A DNA stretch of 10,320 nt from Actinomycetes bacterium (GTDB taxonomy: Bacteria; Actinomycetota; Actinomycetes; Actinomycetales; Microbacteriaceae): assembly GCA_023451265.1 (NCBI GenBank), contig JAEYAG010000141.1, forward strand, positions 1 through 10,320. The letters are read 5' to 3'. Below the pieces are notes generated by a model. That model was given only the letters and a program-made list of their open reading frames with translations, did no database searches and was not told the origin of the DNA. Position 1 is the stretch's first letter. Every line of letters starts with the position of its first letter. A program made the position numbers and the translations under genes. Positions 6,597-10,320 of this stretch are shown here, in pieces.

Positions 6597-7798
6597 TGGT
6601 TGAGGCGCTCCGACATCACCAGACCGAGCGCGACGAGGACGAGCAGGAACAGCGGCAGGATCCACAGGCCGGCCCACGCCGAGAGCGCGCCGAACAGCGG
6701 CGGGGCGAGGGTCGAGCCGGCGTACGCGGCGGCCATCTGGATGCCGATGATCGCCTGCGAGTTGCGGCGGCCGAAGTTGACCGGCGTGGAATGGATGATC
6801 GCCGGGTAGATCGGAGCCGACCCGAGGCCCGCCACGACGAGGCCGGCGAGGGCGACGATCGTGGTGTCCAGGGGCAGGGCGAGCATCAGCGCGCCGAGGC
6901 CTACGGCGACGAACCCGCCACGGATGAGCTGCCGGTCCCCCACGCGATCGGCGACGAAGCCGGCAAGGAAGCGGCCCGCGGTGATGCCGAGGAGGAAGAG
7001 GGAGCCGAATGCCGCGGCGGTGGCCGGGTCCACGGCGCGCTCTTCGACGAGGTAGGTCGACGCCCAGAGGATCGAGGTGCTCTCCAGCGCGCAGTACGCG
7101 AAGAAGGCGGCGAGGATGAGGACCACTCCCGGGATGCGGAGGGCCGTTGCGAGTGAGACGTGGGCGCTGCCCTTGCCGGCCGGCGTCTCCGCGGCATCCG
7201 GATCTGCGTCGACATCAGCCGCCGCGTCGGCGGCCGGCACCGTGACGGTGTTGACCTTGCCCCACAGCGGCAGGCTCACGAGGAGGGCGAAGGTGAGGAC
7301 GGCCTGGATCACACCGACGATGAGGTACGCGCCCGACCAGCCGAGGCCGGAGGTGATGGCATAGCTCATGATGAACGGGCTGATGGAGGCGCCGACGCCC
7401 CAGAAGCTGTGCAGCCAGTTCATGTGTCGCGCCGCGTAGTGCAGGGCGACGTAGTTGTTGAGCGCGGCATCCACCGCGCCGGCGCCGAGTCCGTATGGGA
7501 TCGCCCACAGGCAGAGCATCCAGAACTCGCCCGAGGCGGAGAAGCCGAAGAGCGCGGCGGCGGTCATCGCGACGCTGACGGCGGTGACCAGGCCCGCGCC
7601 GAAGCGGCGGGTGAGGCGCTCGGAGGCGAGGCTGGAGAGGACCGTGCCGCTCGCGATGATCATGGTGACGATGCCGGCGAAGCCGACCGGGACGTCCAGG
7701 CTCTGCTGCATGACGGGCCACCCGGCGCCGAGGAGCGAGTCGGGCAGGCCGAGGCTGACGAAGGCGATGTAAATGATCGCGAGCAGGAGGGAGTACAC
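6572..7798 (-). CDS. MFS transporter, GTG start, under a TetR operator
   Basis: The protein is 408 aa with about 12 hydrophobic helices, six on each side of a charged cytoplasmic loop (about 181-215) rich in Asp and Ala. The N-terminus LGLPDSLLGAGWPVMQ (16-31), WAIPYGLGAGAVDAALNNYVALHY (98-121), MNWLHSFWGVGASISPF (126-142) and the second-half motif A-like GRFLAGFVADRVGDR (275-289) mark it as a major facilitator. It resembles the fucose-permease-like group, but the substrate is not readable; export or sugar uptake are both possible. The start is GTG 7796-7798: an in-frame stop lies just upstream and the conserved N-terminus begins immediately after. There is no Shine-Dalgarno sequence. The -10 box TACGAT ends 8 nt before the GTG, suggesting a leaderless mRNA. 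The 14-bp operator at 7801-7814 and the divergent TetR gene point to local repression. Confidence 0.9.
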   Translation of the reverse strand: MYSLLLAIIYIAFVSLGLPDSLLGAGWPVMQQSLDVPVGFAGIVTMIIASGTVLSSLASERLTRRFGAGLVTAVSVAMTAAALFGFSASGEFWMLCLWAIPYGLGAGAVDAALNNYVALHYAARHMNWLHSFWGVGASISPFIMSYAITSGLGWSGAYLIVGVIQAVLTFALLVSLPLWGKVNTVTVPAADAAADVDADPDAAETPAGKGSAHVSLATALRIPGVVLILAAFFAYCALESTSILWASTYLVEERAVDPATAAAFGSLFLLGITAGRFLAGFVADRVGDRQLIRGGFVAVGLGALMLALPLDTTIVALAGLVVAGLGSAPIYPAIIHSTPVNFGRRNSQAIIGIQMAAAYAGSTLAPPLFGALSAWAGLWILPLFLLVLVALGLVMSERLNQMVARRAA

Positions 7799-7800
7799 AA

Positions 7801-7814
7801 TGTACGATCGTACA
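7801..7814. promoter_or_regulatory. TetR-type operator containing both divergent -10 boxes
   Basis: TGTACGATCGTACA is a perfect 14-bp palindrome in the 34-bp gap between the MFS start (7798) and the TetR start (7833). On the plus strand TACGAT (7803-7808) would start transcription near 7815 and leave a leader carrying the AAGGAAGG site. On the minus strand TACGAT (7812-7807) would start it at or within 2 nt of the MFS GTG. A dimer on this site should block both promoters. The assignment to the adjacent regulator is inference from position and symmetry; -35 hexamers are not evident. Confidence 0.7.
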
Positions 7815-7832
7815 CATCAAGGAAGGTGACGT

Positions 7833-8480
7833 ATGACGCGACGGCCCCCGGGAGCGGATGCCGCGGTGCCGCCCGCTGACGACGGCACTCCCCCGCGGCG
7901 TCCCCGCCGGACCGACCCCGACCGGCGCGACCGAATCATCGACGCGTGCCTCGACGTCATCGCCGAGGTCGGCGTCGCCGGTGCCTCGCACCGGCGCATC
8001 GCGCAGGCGGCCGGGGTTCCGCTGGGGTCGATGACTTATCACTTCGCGGGGATCGACGAGCTGCTGCACGAGGCGTTCACCCGCTTCGCGACCACGGTGA
8101 GCGCCGGGTTCGAGCGGCGCATGGCCGCGGCGACCGATCTCGCGTCGGCGCGGGATGCCGTGGCCGCCATCATCCTCGACGACGTGTTCGGTACGCAGCG
8201 CGACCAGGTGCTGACGCACGAGCTGTACACGCTGGCCGCGCGCGAACCGCAGTACCGCGCGCTGACGACGGCGTGGATGGCCCGCAGCCGCGCAGCGCTC
8301 GAGCGCCACTTCGAACGGCAGACCGCCCGCCTTCTGGACGCGCTCATCGAGGGCCTCACGATCCACTACGCGCTCGACGACATGCCGCGCGACCGTGACG
8401 AGGTCGCGCTGGCGATCGCGCGGGTGACGGCGGGGGCTGCTGCAGATGTTGCGCCCCGCGTCGTGCGCCCCCTATCGTGA
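7833..8480 (+). CDS. TetR/AcrR family regulator
   Basis: The protein is 215 aa. A Pro/Arg-rich tail (1-30) precedes the TetR_N domain: RRDRIIDACLDVIAEVGVAGASHRRIAQAAGVPLGSMTYHFAGIDELLHEAF (31-82), with the helix-turn-helix near 47-70 and the typical Tyr-His-Phe after the recognition helix. Residues from about 90 to 200 are the all-helical ligand-binding and dimerisation domain, which varies between members and gives no ligand clue. ATG 7833 has AAGGAAGG (7819-7826) 6 nt upstream. The gene is divergent from the MFS permease across a palindromic operator, so it most likely represses that permease and itself, released by a transported or related small molecule. The next gene lies 96-146 nt downstream on the same strand. 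Confidence 0.93.
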   Translation: MTRRPPGADAAVPPADDGTPPRRPRRTDPDRRDRIIDACLDVIAEVGVAGASHRRIAQAAGVPLGSMTYHFAGIDELLHEAFTRFATTVSAGFERRMAAATDLASARDAVAAIILDDVFGTQRDQVLTHELYTLAAREPQYRALTTAWMARSRAALERHFERQTARLLDALIEGLTIHYALDDMPRDRDEVALAIARVTAGAAADVAPRVVRPLS

Positions 8481-8486
8481 AGCCCA

Positions 8487-8503
8487 GCCGCGAGGATCGC
8501 GGC
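8487..8503 (+). terminator. Hairpin just after the TetR gene
   Basis: GCCGCGA (8487-8493) and TCGCGGC (8497-8503) form a perfect 7-bp stem with a GGA loop, 6 nt past the TetR stop. No T-tract follows, so termination is uncertain. The rest of the gap to 8575 shows no firm promoter; CTGTCA near 8522 is a possible but unpaired -35-like match. Confidence 0.4.
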
Positions 8504-8575
8504 CGCCACAACTGAACGGCTCTGTCACAGACCTGGTGCAACCGCGATTTCACATTCGTCACCGCGGAGGCCCCC

Positions 8576-8629
8576 ATGCGCAGACCACGACTCCTGTCGA
8601 CGGCGTCCCTCGAGAGGCTCGCGCGATGA
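8576..8629 (+). CDS. Putative 17-codon leader ORF before the nucleotidyltransferase
   Basis: ATG 8576 has GGAGG (8566-8570) with 5-nt spacing, a better ribosome site than that of the downstream gene. The ORF encodes MRRPRLLSTASLERLAR and its TGA (8627-8629) overlaps the next start as ATGA. Five of 17 residues are Arg, and four of those use AGA, AGG or CGA, codons that are scarce in this G+C-rich coding. This is the layout expected of translational coupling or of a ribosome-stalling leader. No homologue can be named. It could instead be chance, or show that the main gene carries a frameshift. Confidence 0.45.
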   Translation: MRRPRLLSTASLERLAR

Positions 8630-9408
8630 GCGCGGCCGATCGGTTCGAGCTGATCAGCGACGGGCTGGCGGCCGGCGTCCGCGCGACGGATGCGTTGATC
8701 GGGCTGGTTCTTCTCGGTTCCGCGTCCGCTGCAGGCGTGGGCCGCCGCGACGAATGGTCGGATCACGACTTCTTCGCGATCGCGGCGCCCGGCAGAGGCG
8801 ACGATGCCCGCGCGTCGCTCGACTGGCTGCCGGACCAGGAGCGCGTGCTGCTGACCGCGCGCGAGGGCGGGCTCGGCTTCGTCGCTCTGTACGACGATGG
8901 CCATGTGCTCGAGTTCGCCATCGCGGAGCCGGCGGAGCTCGCGGAGAGCGTGGCAGGCGACGCGAGCGTCGTCGTGGATGCGGACGGAGTGACGGCCGAG
9001 CTCATCGCAGCTGGCCAGGCGGCGGCCGAGACGCGCGACGCATTCGATCCCGACAACGACGTGCGACTCGTCCTGGTGAAGCTCTTGATCGGAGTCGGCC
9101 GCGTGCGTCGGGGCGAGATCCTGAACGGTGGACAGTTCATCCGTACGTGGGCGGCGAACCACCTCCTTCGGGCGATCCGCGGTCGGTTTTCCGGTCGAGC
9201 GCCCGAGACGCGCGATGTGATCGACCCGACGCGCCGCTTCGAGGCGGACTACCCGGGATGGGCCGCGGAGATCGCCTCAGCGCTCGACGCGCCCGTCGAA
9301 CAGGCTGCGCATCGGATGTTCGAGCTGACTCGGCGGATCCTCGAGCCCGATTGGGACGGGTTCCCCACCGCCGCGGCGGACGCCATCGCCCGGCGCCTCG
9401 GGTGGTGA
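8626..9408 (+). CDS. Pol-beta-like nucleotidyltransferase, substrate unknown
   Basis: The protein is 260 aa. LVLLGSASAAGVGRRDEWSDHDFFAI (27-52) carries the nucleotidyltransferase signature Gly31-Ser32 followed by Asp46-x-Asp48. Glu96 in GHVLEFAIAE is a good candidate for the third metal ligand. The C-terminal half (about 120-260) is helical, with NGGQFIRTWAANHLLRAIRG and a closing MFELTRRILEPDWDGFPTAA segment, as in aminoglycoside- and lincosamide-type transferases. That resemblance suggests NMP transfer to a small hydroxylated molecule, possibly an antibiotic, but no resistance family is matched closely enough to name. ATG 8626 has only a moderate site (GAGAGG, 8612-8617) and overlaps the stop of a 17-codon ORF. 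The frame is open upstream to 8446, but that part overlaps the TetR gene and its hairpin. It is convergent with a small membrane-protein gene after 15 nt. Confidence 0.75.
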   Translation: MSAADRFELISDGLAAGVRATDALIGLVLLGSASAAGVGRRDEWSDHDFFAIAAPGRGDDARASLDWLPDQERVLLTAREGGLGFVALYDDGHVLEFAIAEPAELAESVAGDASVVVDADGVTAELIAAGQAAAETRDAFDPDNDVRLVLVKLLIGVGRVRRGEILNGGQFIRTWAANHLLRAIRGRFSGRAPETRDVIDPTRRFEADYPGWAAEIASALDAPVEQAAHRMFELTRRILEPDWDGFPTAAADAIARRLGW

Positions 9409-9423
9409 TGATCGGCGACCGGC

Positions 9424-9693
9424 CTACCAGATGACACCGCCGCCGACCGAGATGCCGCCCCAGGTCAGAGCGATGAAGATCGCGGCGAAGACGACGGGAG
9501 CGATGCCCTTGCCGCTGCGCGCGAGTCCCTTGAGGAGCGCGATGACAGCGAGGATCGCCGCGATGACCGAGAGCCCGCCGCCGAGGATCAGCCCGATGAA
9601 CAGCGGAATGGGCATGAGCACGAGACCGGCGAGGGCGACCCAGAACGCGGCCCAGGCGGTCGGGTTGGAGCGGCGTTCGACGTAGGAAGACAT
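9424..9693 (-). CDS. Small membrane protein, DUF4190-like
   Basis: The protein is 89 aa from ATG 9693. A short polar start (MSSYVERRSNPTA) is followed by two or three hydrophobic segments (about 14-36, 40-56 and 64-86) with the Gly-rich LFIGLILGGGLSVIAAILAVIALLKG pattern of DUF4190-type proteins and a small LARSGKG loop. No function is known for this group. The frame is open back to 9813, but those residues cross the tRNA gene, so a start near 9693 or 9699 is required. ATG 9699 (Met-Asn-Met) is the alternative. There is no strong Shine-Dalgarno sequence, and a TACGGT box ends 7 nt before ATG 9693, which would suit a leaderless transcript. It lies downstream of the tRNA on the same strand. Confidence 0.75.
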   Translation of the reverse strand: MSSYVERRSNPTAWAAFWVALAGLVLMPIPLFIGLILGGGLSVIAAILAVIALLKGLARSGKGIAPVVFAAIFIALTWGGISVGGGVIW

Positions 9694-9700
9694 GTTCATC

Positions 9701-9706
9701 ACCGTA
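9701..9706 (-). promoter_or_regulatory. Possible -10 box for the small membrane protein
   Basis: TACGGT on the minus strand ends 7 nt before ATG 9693, the same geometry as at the WYL and MFS starts. No -35 is clear; co-transcription from the tRNA gene is the alternative. Confidence 0.3.
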
Positions 9707-9754
9707 CGGCACGGACGCGCATCCGCTCGAACCTCGACACCGACGGCGCGGTCG

Positions 9755-9827
9755 TACCCCCACTGGGACTCGAACCCAGACTGAAGCGATTTTAAGTCGC
9801 CTGCCTCTGCCATTGGGCTATGGGGGC
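9755..9827 (-). tRNA. tRNA with anticodon UAA (tRNA-Leu by codon), short variable loop
   Basis: The 73-nt minus-strand sequence folds as a cloverleaf. The acceptor GCCCCCA pairs with TGGGGGT, with a G1-U72 wobble and discriminator A73. The D arm has GCC/GGC. The anticodon stem GGCGA/TCGCT (one G-U pair) holds the loop CTTAAAA, so positions 34-36 read UAA and decode the Leu codon UUA. The T arm is CTGGG-TTCGAGT-CCCAG. The variable loop is only 5 nt (TCAGT), whereas bacterial tRNA-Leu normally has a long variable arm. CCA is not encoded. The gene itself is clear; the amino acid is inferred from the anticodon only. Confidence 0.88.
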
Positions 9828-9835
9828 CTGGCTCC

Positions 9836-9841
9836 AGGGTA
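9836..9841 (-). promoter_or_regulatory. Possible -10 box for the tRNA
   Basis: TACCCT on the minus strand ends 8 nt before the tRNA 5' end at 9827, so transcription would begin at or next to the mature end. No consensus -35 lies at 16-18 nt; a GAGCGAG-rich repeat occupies that region. Confidence 0.4.
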
Positions 9842-9848
9842 GTCGCCG

Positions 9849-9887
9849 CGTTTCGTCTCGCTCGTACCTCGCTCGCTCAACGACCGG
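9849..9887. repeat. GAGCGAG-rich intergenic repeat, probably dispersed
   Basis: Read on the minus strand the segment runs from CCGGTCGTTGAGCGAGC to GAGCGAGACGAAACG, with the GAGCGAG unit repeated. It lies between the tRNA and the terminator of the NADH dehydrogenase gene. I recall very similar strings recurring between genes in Microbacteriaceae genomes, but there is only one copy here, so the dispersed nature is from memory and not shown by this window. Confidence 0.45.
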
Positions 9888-9898
9888 GGGTGGGATGA

Positions 9899-9934
9899 CG
9901 CGAGCCCCCGGCCGGGAGGGGCGGGGGGCTCGCG
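9899..9934 (-). terminator. Strong GC hairpin after the NADH dehydrogenase gene
   Basis: CGCGAGCCCCC (9899-9909) and GGGGGCTCGCG (9924-9934) are perfect 11-bp complementary arms with a 14-nt loop, starting 18 nt past the stop codon on the minus strand. No T-tract follows, as is common for actinobacterial terminators. Confidence 0.75.
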
Positions 9935-9952
9935 GTCGTACGGAGGGAAGGG

Positions 9953-10320
9953 TCAGGCCTTGGCTTTCGCGGGAGCCTTCTTCTTCGTGGGAGCCTTGAC
10001 CTCGGCATCCGTCTTCGGAGCGTCGTCCGCCGGCTTCTCGCCGGCGACCGGGGCGGCCTCGCCGACGACCGACTTCGGGTCGATCGCGGGGGCTGCCGGA
10101 GCCGCAGGCGCCGCCGGAGCGGCCTCGGGGGCGGCCGGACGCGGACGCGCGGCGAACTCCTCGAAGACGTAGCGCGGGTTCTGCACCGTCTGGAGCGACA
10201 CGTTGTCGCGGTGCAGCCAGAAGTTGTGCCACCAGTCGCCGATCACGCGCCACTTGCGCTCCCACGACGGCATCGCCAGGCCGTGGTAGCCGCGGTGCGC
10301 GCACCACGCGATGAAGCCCT
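9953..10320 (-). CDS. ndh: C-terminus of type II NADH dehydrogenase (NAD(P)/FAD-dependent oxidoreductase), 5' truncated
   Basis: The last 121 or so residues of a protein that begins beyond 10320. The first visible residues, GFIAWCAHRGYHGLAMPSWERKWRVIGDWWHNFWLHRDNVSL, match the C-terminal membrane-binding helices of actinobacterial NDH-2, which passes electrons from NADH to menaquinone at the inner face of the membrane. The following NPRYVFEEFAARPRP is also a usual ending. The FAD and NADH domains are outside the window, so the call rests on this region alone. After it comes a tail of about 60 residues unlike the catalytic core: Ala/Pro repeats (AAP units), an acidic middle, and a Lys/Ala/Pro end (KKKAPAKAKA), probably disordered. 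TGA is at 9953-9955. ATG 10273 is an internal Met, not the start. Confidence 0.75.
   Translation of the reverse strand, partial: GFIAWCAHRGYHGLAMPSWERKWRVIGDWWHNFWLHRDNVSLQTVQNPRYVFEEFAARPRPAAPEAAPAAPAAPAAPAIDPKSVVGEAAPVAGEKPADDAPKTDAEVKAPTKKKAPAKAKA

Noticed and set aside
7160..7879. Plus-strand open frame opposite the MFS gene
   Set aside because: It is antisense to a well-supported permease and overlaps the TetR start; Glu/Asp/Gly-rich with no recognisable domain.
8446..8625. Upstream extension of the nucleotidyltransferase frame
   Set aside because: It overlaps the TetR 3' end and its hairpin, and lacks an NTase-like sequence; ATG 8626 gives the right domain length.
9694..9813. Longer N-terminus for the small membrane protein
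   Set aside because: It would be translated from inside the tRNA gene.
9843..9935. Short repeats of CTCGCTCG considered as a CRISPR-like array
   Set aside because: The units are 7-8 nt with no regular spacers; the downstream part is a simple terminator hairpin.

Overview
The window is about 70% G+C, with NNC/NNG codons, several GTG starts and close-packed genes on both strands. This, together with the families present (LemA, an alanine-racemase-fold protein overlapping a sugar-lactone oxidase, an actinobacterial-type NDH-2 C-terminus), points to an actinobacterial chromosome, most likely Microbacteriaceae and probably Microbacterium. The placement comes from style and protein resemblance, not from a marker gene. 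I see no mobile element, CRISPR array or rRNA.

Layout. Bases 1-1603 (+): the 3' end of a YcaQ-family winged-helix protein, then a one-pass membrane protein with an exported domain. Bases 1613-6000 (-): four genes, in transcription order a WYL-domain regulator (4952-5980), a PLP-dependent alanine-racemase-fold protein (3618-4880), an FAD-linked sugar-lactone oxidase that overlaps it by 4 nt (2308-3621), and LemA (1613-2179). The regulator is divergent from a VOC/PhnB-like protein (6081-6533, +). Bases 6572-8480: a GTG-started MFS permease (-) and a TetR regulator (+) diverge from a 35-bp gap holding a perfect 14-bp palindrome. Bases 8576-9408 (+): a nucleotidyltransferase preceded by a possible 17-codon leader ORF. 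Bases 9424-10320 (-): the C-terminus of a type II NADH dehydrogenase, its terminator, a tRNA with anticodon UAA, and a small membrane protein.

Likely working units. The racemase-fold protein and the oxidase look translationally coupled and probably act in one pathway, substrate unknown. The MFS-TetR pair looks like a self-contained regulated permease. The WYL-VOC pair has the classical shape of a regulator with a divergent target.

Main observations. (1) The octamer GGATGCCG/CGGCATCC occurs 19 times (heptamer GGATGCC 20 times) by hand count, against roughly 1 expected from composition, and it goes with unusual codon choices. (2) The TetR palindrome contains one TACGAT box per strand, so one bound dimer could block both promoters, and the permease transcript may be leaderless. 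(3) The nucleotidyltransferase start overlaps the stop of a short ORF that has a good Shine-Dalgarno sequence and rare Arg codons. (4) The UAA-anticodon tRNA folds with a short variable loop, unlike a canonical tRNA-Leu, and I found no in-frame TTA codon in the window. (5) At two convergent junctions the forward gene's stop codon lies inside a perfect hairpin. (6) Several starts have a TACNNT box at a fixed 7-8 nt.
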